The notes under the pieces were generated by a model that saw nothing but the letters and a program-made list of their open reading frames with translations, searched no databases and was not told where the DNA came from. From NCBI GenBank assembly GCA_003344405.1, contig NOWV01000081.1, forward strand, positions 62,001-126,000: 64,000 nt of DNA. The letters are read 5' to 3'. How positions within the stretch are numbered: position 1 is the stretch's first letter; each line of letters starts with the position of its first letter. Shown in pieces: positions 37,501 to 50,400 of this stretch. The stretch comes from Trichoplax sp. H2 (Eukaryota > Placozoa > Uniplacotomia > Trichoplacea). The translations under genes and the position numbers were made by a program.

Positions 37501-40500
37501 TGCTACCTTAGTACTGTCTATTGGCGAAAGTGTAGAGGAAGTCTCTGATAGCGGATTTTTAGGAACGACACCAACGTTACATTGCTGCCAAATTGGAGAT
37601 GATGCTTTATTACAAGTAGGTTATGTCGTATTCCTTGATATTATCCCTAATACTTGGATACTGAATGTGTATCTATGTTACCAAGGTTTATGCCAATGGC
37701 ATTCGTCATGTAAGAGCTGACAAACGTGTAAATGAATGGAAGGCCCCTGGAAAGAAAATAATATCAAAGTGTGCCGTGAATAATCGTCAGGTATGCTATA
37801 AAGATATCCTTCAAACTAAGATACTTTGATGGTTCCTGCATTAAATTTAATTACAATACATTGATTAAATTTACTATTGCACACGTACTGTAGGTCGCAA
37901 TTGCTTTAACTGGCGGGGAACTGGTTTACTTTGAGATGGATTTGGTAATAAGATATAAATTGGCGATTTCGTGATTATTTTTCCGTTAACGTTAAACTTA
38001 TAGCTTACATACATTCGTCAATGTTGAACAAGAGTTATGTGTTGATGAGACCATTTCATGTTAATGATAGTCTGGTCAGTTAAATGAATATACCGAAAGA
38101 AGAGAATTTTCTAGTGAAGTTATTTGCATGAGTATTGGTTCGGTTCCAGTCGGAGAAAAAAGATGTCGATTTTTGGCGGTTGGATTAGCGGATCATACAG
38201 TTAGGATGATTTCGTTAGATCCTTCGGTATGTAAAGATTTTTCGTTGTAGCTGCATTATTTGATTACTTTTTGCTATCCCTAAGACCATCCGAATGGTTT
38301 AAGAATCAGTTAATGTTTCTTGTTAAATAGGATTGTCTTCAGCCTATGAGTATGCAAGCTTTACCAACTGTGCCGGAGTCTTTATGCATAGTAGCAATGG
38401 GAAGCGGTGACTCTTCAGAAAGTGAGCAAGGCGTTCTTTCAACATATTATTTAAATATCGGTTTACAGGTAAGTCGCAAAATTTAGTTGCTGCTAAAAAC
38501 ATGCATCTTCGCGCGTAACAGCGGTACTAAATGACTATATTTGTTTGATAGAACGGTGTACTTCTTAGGAGCGTTCTAGACAGCGTTACTGGAGACATGT
38601 CGGATACGCGCACAAGGTCAGCTATAAATCATAATTTCTGTTCTTGGTGTGTTTTATAGCTACCAATGTAACATTTTAATCTAATACTCGATAGGTATTT
38701 GGGGTCGCGACCTGTAAGACTGTTTAAAGTTAAAATTCAAAACTCTGAAGCGGTAAGAAATGCTCATTTTACGAGTTTGAATCGTTTTCATGAAAACATA
38801 TCTTTGTATTATTGCTATAGGTACTATATATTTATTTCTTCCATTTTATAGGTACTTGCCATTTCAAGCCGGTCATGGTTAGGTTATATGTTTCAGTCGG
38901 TATCCCGTCTAACCCCTCTATCTTATGATGCGCTTGACTATGCGTCTGGATTTTCATCCGACCAGTGCCCAGAGGGTGTCGTATCGATAGCTGGAGATAC
39001 CCTAAGGTATGTTTCATTTTGTCTGGTTCTCTATCTAATATAGTATGATACTTGTGATTTTAATCCTTTTTAACTATCTACTTAGGATTTTAGCGCTAGA
39101 AAAACTAGGAGCTGTTTTCAATCAAATGACAATCAACTTGAAATTAACCCCTCGAAGATTTGCTATAGATCAGCAGAATAGCAACTTGGTTGTTGTTGGA
39201 TCTGATCATTTATGTTTTACGGATAGCACGAAGTCCGAAAGAAAACAGCAAATGGCAAAAGTACAAATTTTACATTTACATAGTAAAGTAATATGCTAAA
39301 AAATCATTTACTCTTTTTTATTGTATAACCTGCTAGGAAATTATTGAGAGCGCCGGTGACGAGGAAGCGGAATTAGCTAAAGAAGTTGCAGAATCATTTA
39401 TGAATGAAGTTTTACCAGCTACGGAATTTGGTGAGCCTAAAGCTGGCAATGGCCAGTGGGCCTCTTGTATTCAATTACTTGCACCAGATCAGGTAAGGAT
39501 GACATGTTAAGAAATCAATTTATTTGCTTATTTGATTTTGCTAATTATTTTGATTCTCAATTTGTAATGGGTTAGAAAACAATTTTGCAGTCTCTTGAAC
39601 TTGATCAAGATGAAGCTGCTTTGAGGTTCGTATATCACGTAATACACGGATGCGACATGCTATGAACTAGCAGCTGTGGTATATACTATATATATATATA
39701 CAATATGAGGACATGGGCGAAAACATTATAAGCGTTGTCCTTATTTGATATTGCAGAAACGATTACGCGTATGACAGATTGATTATCTTAATTTCAGTGT
39801 GGCTATTTGTCGCTTCGCTTACAAGCCTGATGAAACCTTCGTCGTGGTAGGTGTTGCAAAAGAACTTAATTTAAATCCTAGCAGCTCGTCCGGAGGATTG
39901 ATGAACACTTACCGAATGGCTAATGGACAGTTAGAATTAGTCCACAAGGTAATTCCTATAAAGCACTACAATCTATGAATCGAGTACTTAGCCTAAATCA
40001 CGAAAGTACAACTGCCATTAACAAGATGTTTGTAACTTTAGACTGTAGTCGAAGAAGTACCACGAGCCATGGCAGCTTTTCAGGTATTGCTTCTTGAATT
40101 TTATGTAAGATGAAATTTTTACTTATCTATGGTAAACTGACTTTATGTGAATAGGGACGCTTACTTGTCGGTACTGGTAGAATTTTAAGAGTTTATGACC
40201 TTGGCCGAAAGAAGTTATTAAGGAAGTGTGAAAATAAGGTTAGTTATGTCTAGTGGTAATAGTATTACAAGCCAATTTTATAGTTTAATTTAAATTGAAA
40301 CTAAAATTATATTGGTTCAAAATACTAGAATTTTCCGTATCGAATCGTGACTATAAGTAGTATGGGTAGTCGAGTTATTGTTGGCGACGTTCAGGAGTCA
40401 GTGCACTTTGTTAAGTATAGAGCGAAAGAAAACCGCCTTGTTGTATTCGCTGATGACGTCAGTCCTAGGTATTGTCAACTAAAATTCAATTATGTATTAA

Positions 40501-41719
40501 GGAGTCCACAGGATAAAGTTTCTGTTTATCAATAGATATGTTACCGCTACATGTTTCCTCGATTATGACACAATTGCTGTTGGGGATAAATTCGGAAGTA
40601 TCGCTATATTGCGGTTGTCTGATGATATTAATGATGAGATTGAGGAAGACCCAACAGGTGCGAAGGCATTCTGGGATCGTGGGCTACTAAATGGCGCATC
40701 GCAAAAGGTATTACAGGATATTTCTATATTCGATATGTGATTGAAACAGTTTTAAAGGACATGATAATAGCAGCGATGATGGAAGCAGCTTTGAAGTGCC
40801 ATCGCAAATAGTTACTAGACTGTGTATTGGATTTATTATTTTTGTAATTAAAGTGATATATTATCAGCTTCTATTACTATGCTATCATACTACAGTATAG
40901 TATTATCAGGTACCTATGATTTGTTTAGGCGTTAGTTTAATCTTAGTCAGCTCTGTAATGGACAGTTACACATACAGTCGCGATACGCATCTTATGTCGG
41001 CCCTGTTTTGACACGCTGGTTGTATTAACGTTAATTTTAAATGCAGCATTTAATACTTCATATAAACTGCTTAGGCTAATCTGGAAGCATCATTTTACAT
41101 TGGCGAAACTGTAATGTCATTACAAAAGACTACGATAATACCGGGAGGATCTGAATCTTTGATTTACACTACACTTTCTGGAAGTATAGGTGTTCTGTTA
41201 CCATTTACTTCTCGAGAGGTATTACAAGTTTTTATAGCCATGCAATCCATACCTATTGAGAGGCATGAACTGATGCGAATAATGTTTTTGTAGGAGGTTG
41301 ACTTTTTCCAGCATCTAGAAATGCATTTACGCTCGGAAAATGCTCCAATTTGTGGTAGAGATCATTTAGCTTACCGATCTTATTATTTCCCTGCAAAGGT
41401 AAGGCTCCGATTCATTCTTTATCATATATTACATTAATTACAATCAGATGTTGTTCTTGACGATAAAGATATTGACTCTAAATTCTGTTAGAATGTCATT
41501 GATGGTGACATGTGCGAACAATTTAATGCTTTGGATGGATCTAAGCGACGAACTTTAGCGATGGAGCTTGATCGGACACCCCCTGAGGTAGGCATAATTT
41601 TCAATGTAATTAAATAACAAGTTGTATTAAAGTAGGTATGTCTGTGACCTGTGATATAATCATTGCATTAATAGATATCTAAGAAGTTGGAGGATATGCG
41701 AACCCGTTACGCGTTTTAG
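34588..41719 (+). CDS. SF3B3: splicing factor 3B subunit 3 (SAP130)
   Basis: About 33 short exons collinear with the human 1217-residue protein from first to last codon. Exon 1 (34588-34813) encodes MYLYSLTLQ and [12 protein letters not shown]; the last exon (41675-41719) ends [12 protein letters not shown], the exact family C-terminus. Typical segments in between include [118 protein letters not shown] and RSYYFPAK. The protein is built of three WD40-like beta propellers (the DDB1/CPSF160 family) and is a core part of the SF3b complex of U2 snRNP, recognising the branch site in the nucleus. No frameshift or missing block was found. Introns are short (60-400 bp); the longest I saw lies between about 40709 and 41074. 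Single-copy housekeeping expression is expected. Confidence 0.97.
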
Positions 41720-42760
41720 TAGCCGAAATAGATTTCTAACACTTTTGATAGTTATCAAAGAGATATCACTTTTCTCGTTACATGAGTCTGTGTAACACCC
41801 TGAAATGTAATTAGTTACTTTAACTTATATTAAATTAGATATATATTGATGCATTGGCCTCTTCAATGTTACGATATGTTTTAAACCCTATCAATTCCTG
41901 AATGGATTCAACGGCATTTTATCAATTTTGTACTATATTTTGTGTAAGTTATGAAACCTGCTGTACGTATGTTCCTTTAAAGTTGCCTAATATAGCTTGT
42001 AATGTATTCTTGCTATGTGTTTGTTAGATAAGATTATTTCCTGTTGCAAGGTAATAAACATTTTGCAGTTGTAGCTTCTTGGGGTAACAGTACCGAATTT
42101 GCATAGATATCGCAATATCATTGGTCAACTTTTATTTATTAGATCCAATGATGTAAGAAATACATTTTGTCCATAATATCGGTATTAAAAACAGACTGTA
42201 AAAGTAACCAGAGATATGATCAGAAAAATATTCTTAAAGATAGGGAAAACTATAGTTCTTGTGTATATAGCCAGAATTCAGAAATATATAAAGAGATGCA
42301 ATTGTTAGTTACCATTACCATTTCATAAAAGATGAAACTGGAAAGTGGGTAGTGATTTTGCATTATAGTAATCGTCGGCATGCTAATGCAAGTAATCAAA
42401 TTCGATCCAATGAGAAGCGATAATAGGGGTTAATTACGTACCATTTAAATTATTTATAGTTTATAACACATTACTCTGAAATTTAATTACCACCTGTTGA
42501 CAGCTGTACATTACAAGTCGAATTCTAATAGCTTCCGATAAGATAAATTTGCTAACGATGAGTTTAGGATCGTTTACTCGCACGATTACAAATTGGAGAT
42601 AGCGCGTTAATTTATTTGCAGTTACATAGAACGGATGCTACATATATCTTCACTAAATCACTTGTGCATGTAAAGAGGAATAGAAGCATAGTATTGGCTG
42701 TTTAAAATAATGGATTGAAATATCATCTATGTTATTGTAGTTATTAGTGACTACATCTAG
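41720..42760. other. convergent 3' region of SF3B3 and TWSG1
   Basis: No coding sequence is recognised. The region lies between the stop codons of two genes transcribed towards each other and should hold their 3' untranslated regions and poly(A) sites. Confidence 0.5.
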
Positions 42761-45275
42761 CTATTTTGTAGTCTGGTTGCTAGAGTCTTTACAATTCTTG
42801 CACGACATTATTGGCTCTCCAACTCCTGCACAATCAGTCCCAAAACATTGACAACAACCATTATCGAACCAGCGAAGCTTGGATGCGCCGTAGTTATAGC
42901 ATTGTTCCTTGCAATGTTTAACGGGGATGCAGGTATCAATATTGATAACTTTGCAGGTATCATCGCTGACTGAAAGAAAGATGAACCTAACATTAGTATT
43001 TTTATAGACATTTGTACAATCCACGGCATACATTCTCTCTAAAAGGCAATGCTATAAATTTCTATGATAATAGTCATGATTTATAACTTATATCAAATTG
43101 ATGAACGATAACATATTAGAATATGATCAGGAAGGCCATTACAAGTCTTGATGGCAAGTGCATACAGTACAATAACCTGATATTAAGCAAAATATTGAAA
43201 ATTTTTATAGACGTAACCTATTGCTGTGCTTTATCATAGCTCCTTTTGCTTTATATCTTAAAAGTATGGCAACGATAAACTTTGCTTGCATTTTAAAGTT
43301 AATAGAATGAGTTAAATTTTGCTGTAGTTTTTTATGTAGAAGATTTTTAATTGTGAGACATTAATTAAACACCGAGCAATTAATGGAGCCGTTCCTATAA
43401 GTAACACCATCAATTTCGATCTTTGAAAATTTAAAATGTCCGTGAAATTAAAACCTAGCGTATATCTACTGCACACGCATACGCGTATGTTATACACAAG
43501 TAAATTATCAGATGATTTAGCATGGAGCTTGAACTTGGAAGGTAGGTAAACTTATAAATTAAGTCGTATTCACTTGAGAAAACATATGAAGCAAATATAC
43601 ATTTCATTTGCTACGTAAAATAACGCACGATTCAATCCGAAGTATTAGCACGATGTTATACTGTATACTAACGCTAATTAGACAGCTAGCCTGTACAAGG
43701 GACTCAATATCGTTCGTTTTGTGTATAACGTCATACATATAGCATAGCTTTATAATATAATATTAGGAATAGAGGTAGCATAACGCGGTGGTTGGTCTTT
43801 TACTTTTTGAAGCACTTTTTTGGTCAATTCAGGAATGATTGATTGAATCGAAAATGTAAGATTGACTGTCGTAAATTATATATTACTCTCGGCATTTAGT
43901 TTAGCTGTAGCAGTAATCCGGAAAAATTTATTAAGTATATTGGTGACTACATAGAATAATTTAACGACTAACTACTGATCGAGTCATACGAGTTTAGGGT
44001 ATACTGTACTACTTAATTTTCATTATTATCGATATTGGTACTATTTTAACCACTGAATCACATATAATTTTGTTAAATATAGATGTATGGTACTGTTACC
44101 GTTCAAGTACAAAATCCTATACGTCTTTAGTGGCGGCAAAAGAACAGACTGGATTAATAACATTATGATCATTATACACAATTCCACAGTAAACGTTTTA
44201 GCGAATGCATGACATATTTATTTCTGTGCTGAGATGTAAAGAAACCATATTTAGATTACCCAAAGTGTAGTACACATAGTAATTAATAAGGAAAGATCTT
44301 TCCATATTCTAAACGATGGATTTCTCAATAATAGCTAAGTAGAATTGTTGCCTATCATCTTAGAAGGATATTATTGCACGATGGGGCAAGTCGATAAATT
44401 AATCTTTTAATATCATCAAATGCAGATATATTTCTAATGATTTCATTTAACATAAGCCGAAATCATCTTTTTAAACTGTTTAAAAGAGGTGAAGATGTTT
44501 GATGATGTCTGAATTGATCTCAGGTCAATGTTTTCTTACTATTTTAATACGATCTAGAAATTTATTACAATTATAAAATTAAAATATTTTTTATAGCCTT
44601 TTTTTATTATTTTGAGTGCCATCAAGTTATTAACTGATGAAATATCTGCCTCGCAGACATCATAAAAATGTTAGCAATATCGAAATATGACTGAATTAAT
44701 GTCATCAAGAGTTGTTAATTTTAGCTACCCTAATGGACTAGTATCATTTCTACTTTTGATCAATGCGCTTATACTTTATCGTGATCAAAATGCTTACCGG
44801 ATGATGTCTTGATAACTGAGATCGTGGTATCTTTAGGACCTTTTCCTAAAGATGTAAATGCGTTAAATAATCCTTCAACTGGCTTTTCGAGTGAGACTAT
44901 GGTATGATTAACCTCTTTTCGGTTGGCAACGGATTGAGAAATAAACTGACAAATGCCTAAACATCCACAGCAGGGAAAAGCCAAGTGATTTAAACAATCA
45001 ATACAATCTGTTAAATTTTTATTTTGACTGCCTACAGCTGTAGCTGCAGTAGGAAGAGGAGTGTCAATAACAGTCGTATTCATGATGATTTGTTGATCAA
45101 ATAGGCATAAATGCATTAGTTGACAGGCAAGAACTCTTGATGCGCATAATTGCCTGTTACAATCTTGAACGTCTTCGCTTTCCGTTTGAGAATTTTCTCC
45201 TGTATCTTTATTCTGTTGCGCGAAGACATCCATGATGGCTAGCAGCATGATAAGAATGATTACGATAGTCCTCAT
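42761..45275 (-). CDS. TWSG1: Twisted gastrulation family BMP modulator, two exons
   Basis: Exon 1 is 44798-45275 and exon 2 is 42761-42969; the donor after TCATCCG and the acceptor TTTCTTTCAG join in phase 1 to give a 228-residue protein (human 223). Residues 1-19 form a signal peptide (MRTIVIILIMLLAIMDVFA). The N-terminal Cys-rich part keeps CNRQLCASRVLACQLMHLC and CIDCLNHLAFPCCGCLGIC but has a long Thr/Asn-rich insertion between them in place of the vertebrate CQC...CSCC loop. The C-terminal domain matches the family well: DDTCKVINIDTCIPVKHCKE, GASKLRWFDNGCCQCFG and SCKNC. Three possible N-glycosylation sites are NTT, NLT and NHT. Family members are secreted, bind BMPs and Chordin, and tune BMP signalling. 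The exon 2 frame also reads through an upstream pseudo-start at 43033, but the splice acceptor and the family alignment rule that out. The intron is about 1.8 kb, long for this window. Confidence 0.93.
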
Positions 45276-46699
45276 TATTTCTTACTCACTCTCGCTCTAA
45301 CTCTTTCTTAACCACTCATATAATTCGCTCTTCTACTAAAAGTAGTAGCGTATATCCGGTTTACAAAGATCCTAATCAATAAAACTGAAGGATTTGTAGC
45401 GCCAATTAGCGACTTTTCTAAGCTGAAGCACGTCGGTTAGCACAAGTATCTTACTTAATGACTGATTAAGTGGATTATCGGAAAAAAGCAAATACAACAT
45501 TGTAACATTTATAAAAGCACAGCATTGTGTCAGTATGACAGCTAATATGTTGTGTCTGAAGTATCCAAACTTATACCGACATTATAATGGCGTTGTTAAA
45601 ATTTCTTTTGCAAGAGGACAATCCAATTTGAAGAACATCTCTACGGGATAGAAGTGAAACAATGTTCATGCATTAACAAATTTATGACGTCAATCAATCC
45701 TACATTAATGATCACTAGATTGGGTACGCTAATCTTGTCTATCCCCTGTAACTGCTTCTATTATCGATAGTAATGCAATTTTATAAGTTAATCATTCTCT
45801 AGTGAAGAGAATGCCTTGATTAGATTTATAGTGTGATAAAAGTTGATCCGTGCAGTAAAGATCAATCTGTCTTGTTTCGATATAAGTTGACTAAAGTTAA
45901 ACTCGTCTTCAATTCTGTTACTATTGTACAGTATAATTATATATCTACGATAGCTCTAGAATTCAATGAGCAATAACGATAGAGAAAAAAGGTAGCAGTA
46001 ATACGAGTTTATTCAACAACTAGTTGAAATATATATGTACATGCAGTAAAGATCAATCTGTCTTGTTTCGATATAAGTTGACTAAAGTTAAACTCGTCTT
46101 CAATTCTGTTACTATTGTACAGTATAATTATATATCTACGATAGCTCTAGAATTCAATGAGCAATAACGATAGAGAATAAAGGTAGCAGTAATACGAGTT
46201 TATTCAACAACTAGTTGAAATATGTATGTACATCCTACAAATTTTAGGGAATGTCATTTGTTAGGATCATCATCTGAATTAAGACAGTTTAACGTTGTCT
46301 TTTACTCAAGTATCGTGATTATATCATAGCGAATTAAACGTCAATAGAACTTATGTATTACACCGTGTTAGATAGGCAGATAATTACAGAAGGGTGTCGT
46401 AGGAAATTGACTGATTTCTATAGCAATGGAATATCCTTGAAGAATAATTTCCTCGTTCATCATTAAACATATCCGTGTGATGGTTACGTTATACATTACA
46501 TTATCATGGTTCATATACAGTACTACATGCTATTTTATCTGATAGATTTACAATAGATTCTAGAATAAAAAAGTAGTATGGTTAATTGGTATATCATGGG
46601 CCACTTACTAATAAAAATAGAAGATAAAAATATAGTGTAGTTAGCAATCCCTCTCTGAATGAAGAAATGTATAATATTAAAAAAAAGGACTTGGCTAAT
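45276..46699. other. intergenic upstream of TWSG1, downstream of tRNA-Trp
   Basis: No gene is seen. A 191-bp tandem duplication occupies 45851-46233. The TWSG1 promoter should lie near 45276-45500; no recognisable element can be named. Confidence 0.5.
45851..46233. repeat. 191-bp tandem duplication
   Basis: Two adjacent copies start at 45851 and 46042 (TGCAGTAAAGATCAATCTGT). They are nearly identical: I see one base change in the GATAGAGAAAAAAGG / GATAGAGAATAAAGG segment and another near the end (TATATATG / TATGTATG). Each copy carries a single GTACAGTA word. The duplication is very recent or homogenised. Confidence 0.95.
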
Positions 46700-46704
46700 A
46701 AAAA
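46700..46704 (-). terminator. RNA polymerase III T-run after tRNA-Trp
   Basis: On the minus strand, five T residues lie nine bases past the discriminator base of the tRNA, followed by a longer run of T at about 46680-46686. Such T-runs end Pol III transcription. Confidence 0.7.
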
Positions 46705-46712
46705 TTTAAAGT

Positions 46713-46784
46713 TGACCCGGACGTGATTCGAACACGCAGCCTTCTGATCTGGAGTCAGACGCGCTACCGTTGCGCCACCAGGCC
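46713..46784 (-). tRNA. tRNA-Trp (CCA)
   Basis: A 72-base cloverleaf on the minus strand: the acceptor 5' strand GGCCTGG pairs with CCGGGTC (with G-T pairs), discriminator A, D arm GCGCAACGGTAGCGC, anticodon arm TCTGACTCCAGATCAGA with anticodon CCA, and T arm GCGTGTTCGAATCACGT. The internal B box GTTCGAATC and the A-box region are intact. There is no intron and the CCA tail is not encoded, as usual for eukaryotes. It decodes UGG. Confidence 0.97.
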
Positions 46785-47403
46785 ACCTATTGGATAAAGC
46801 TGCTTTTGTATGTATATATAGATATACTTGATTAAAGTTGGGGTGTAGGGATCATCGGCGAGTCGGATTCCTTTTATCTGAATCAAAGCGATGCAGTGTA
46901 CAGTACATAGCATTCCCTGTGACTTTGTATCCTTGCCTACTTTGTCTTCATGTTGTGTTTGTGATGCCCAAAAAAGACCACGTTCCAGTCAAAGGGGATT
47001 AGTACGTATAGGGATTAGGTTTACAGTGTACACTAGACTGAGTAGTTTATGATTTCTCAGTCAACTCTTCACTGTTAGGGACTGTACACCATACAGTACA
47101 GTATGGTGACTCTGGTTGACTACAGTATCGCTAAAGAAATTGGTGCGGTGACGCCCAATCAGGACTCGCCACATCATGCGCCTCATCATTGGGATACGTA
47201 ATCGTTCTGGTACTCATTTTGTTTATAAACAGTTCGAGGGACTACAGTACTAAAGACTGTACCTTACAGTGTACAGTACGCAGCATACAGGTGGTACAGT
47301 ACTGTACAGTACTGTACTGTACTGTACCATCGGGTGTTTTTACAGTCATAAGAGACGACTTGCTAGTATTGTAGTGGACCAGTACAACTTGGCACAACGT
47401 AGA
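46785..47403 (+). promoter_or_regulatory. HERPUD upstream region with GTACW repeats
   Basis: The interval between tRNA-Trp and HERPUD contains scattered GTAC words from about 46897 and a dense run at 47294-47327 of the form GTACAGTACTGTACAGTACT and onward. The run ends 76 bp before the chosen HERPUD start, so it lies in the core promoter or 5' untranslated region. No other element is recognised. Confidence 0.6.
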
Positions 47404-50400
47404 ATGGCTGCGGCATCTGGAATGGAAAACGACAAAGTCCACAACAATTCCCAAACTCCTGTAACCTTAATTATTAAAACCCCAAATCAAAAAATTAAGG
47501 ATATTGTAGTAGATTGTTACCTGGAATGGTCGGTTAAAGAATTAAAACAGCTGTTATCATCGCTTTACCCTACTCAACCGGTAATAAAAGTGACTCAACC
47601 TACAATACTGACAATATCGCCATTGAAAACAATATTATTATTATCGATTCATTCCAAGTAATAATTATTACTTGGAAATGATGTAATGCCGAGACATAAC
47701 TTACAACATATAGCGTCATATTTATTTTAATCACGTCCTTTAGAAGTATATTATTATATCCGATGCTCTTAATCGTCGAAGTCGAACTGGAAAATACATA
47801 GGCTATCTTTATTATGGACGATGTCAAAACTTGAGTTGCTAACAGAGTATCGACAAGAATTAATTAATCGACAATCGTTATGAATGATAGCCAGCAACAC
47901 CTATATGCTAAGTAGAACACTGCTCACTGAATACCGTGTAATGGAGCAGCGATGGAAAATAATGTATACATTAGCATTGACACTAAATTTTGACGTCTTT
48001 ACTTTAGTAATTTTATTTACTACTAGCGGATGTAACTGAGTTGTGAAAATGAATTCAAGCCTTTTCAAGTCTTGAAACTGACTGCACTTTACTATACTGT
48101 ACAATGCGCGTACGCATAGGAACACTGCGTATAAGAAAGTGATTAAATAAATATCTAAAGTTCGAGCGCCATTACTATTCTATTAATGTCAAAGTTTATG
48201 CTGGTACTATCAATTTAGAATCACTCAGTTACTGATCTAATGACCAGTAATTCAATACCGAAATTACTCTCCAATATTTTATTCATTCTTACTTGCCTAG
48301 TGGTCATAAATGTGATTATTCACTGTAACATATCGATAATGGGTAACTAGGTATTTATTAACTGTACGAATGCCTGCTGTTATCTTACTCAATTTATAGC
48401 TACCAGATACTCAAAAGTTAATATACGGCGGTAAACTACTCAGAGATGGTGACACGCTCACCCAGGCTTTGCGACAGGTATTGTCATACTCTCCATACCG
48501 ATGTAATAATCCGATGTAGACTGATGATAGCTTAAATTAAATCGAAAAAAGAATTTGAATGCTAACCTCTCTATTATTACTATCTACTACTGTATGGTAT
48601 ATATGCACTTATGATAAAGGTACTAGTATTAATAATACTCGTAATATTGTATTTGGTCTTTAGTTCAAAGTTGGAGAAAAACCAATCATCCATATGGTTT
48701 GCAGTACGCTATTAACTACTGACCAGAAGAAAGTAAGTATACCTGCGTATTACCTGAAGCGATTCCTTTAGATAACTAGAACTGCTATAATGCGACTCTG
48801 ATTATAGAAATGTAATATTCTTACCAGTTAATACTCAGTGCTAAAATATACGGCGATTTTATTATCTGTACACTACAAATACACTTATATAGGTTTTGTA
48901 CTGGTTAATAGCACTCCTAACGTCACTGTAAACTGTAACTCAATAGGAATCTACAGACATTGAGCGAATTGGATTCCCTAATATTTGATTAATTGACTTT
49001 TAGAATCAGAAGGAAATAGAAACTAGCACTGAACAACAGCCCACAGAAACTCCAAGTCAACTTAGTTTACCAACAACAGCGAATGAGAATCAGACCATTT
49101 CAAATGATAGTTTACCAACAACAGCGAATGAAAACCAGACCATTTCAAACGCTAGTTTGCCAACAACAGCGAATGAAAGCCAGACCACTTCAAGTGATGG
49201 GCTAAGAAACAGAATGCCAGGAACCAATTTCCCACCTCAATTTCCGTTCGCAAGGTTAATTAAAAGACCATATAATATAGTTAGGAAAATATCTACGTTT
49301 CATCTCAAAATATATCATTAACTTTAATTTACCTCCTTTTAAATAGCGGTACTCTAGGAAACTGGCAATTTCCTTCGCCAGTGGATAATCAACCTGTAAT
49401 AAGGCCAGCCGAGGTGGCTCATGCAGCCGCGGCAGCTGCTAGCTCAGCTTATTGGTCCTATTACTATTGGTATATGTATTACAACACCGTCGGAAATAAT
49501 AGACCGTCAAATGTTCGGTAATGTCTATAAAGAATTTTTAATCAATATAAAGTTATTCGCGAAATGAAATATTATTCTGTAATGTATATATTTAATCTAA
49601 ATTAAGAAACATCTTACGTTACTGATCTCACATTTGTTGCCTTGACAAGAGTACTGCTATACCATGAAGTATAGCTCGCATTTATATTGTATTAATCATA
49701 ACATGTAATAAATTTTGGTTAATTAGATCAGCTAATGGGTACTTTAACGGAATTAATGCTGGTGGCCAAGGCGAAAATGTCGCTGATGAAGGACAGAGAT
49801 CAACTCCAACAAATGATACTAATAACGATAATAGTAATGTCAACAATAATGGTAATAATAATAATAACAATAACGTCAATAATGCTGCGAATGATAACGT
49901 GGCAATGAATGTGGCTGCGGGTATTTTCGACGATGAAGAACAGGATTTAATGGCTAACGATTGGTTATCATATATTTATGGCTTCTTTCGCGTCGGACTG
50001 GTCTTAATAGTATTATGGTTCCATTCTACTCCTTTACTTTTTGGAATTATGCTTGCGATTGTGATAATTACATACTTGTTAGTCATGAAGTGCTTTTAAT
50101 AGTAGCCAATAAAGGTGTTAAACCTACTAACAAACATAATTTTTCATAACAGATACCAAAGTGGATACCTAATAATACAACGACTCCCCATAAGAAGACC
50201 GGTTCAAAATGAAAGTAAGCTAAAATTGTGCTCTGCAATTATTTTTATTGAGCCATAATGTATAGTTCTAATGATTTCTTTAGATGCTGAAAATGTCAGA
50301 AATGAGGGTGAACAGAACTTAGCTGATAATAATTCGGTAAATTATGTAAATATGCGATTTAGCCTAACTTCAGATTTTCAGTTACTTATACGCTGCAGTA

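Noticed and set aside
42808-43033. Stand-alone Cys-rich peptide gene starting at 43033
   Set aside because: A splice acceptor inside the frame and the match to the Twisted gastrulation C-terminus show it is exon 2 of TWSG1.
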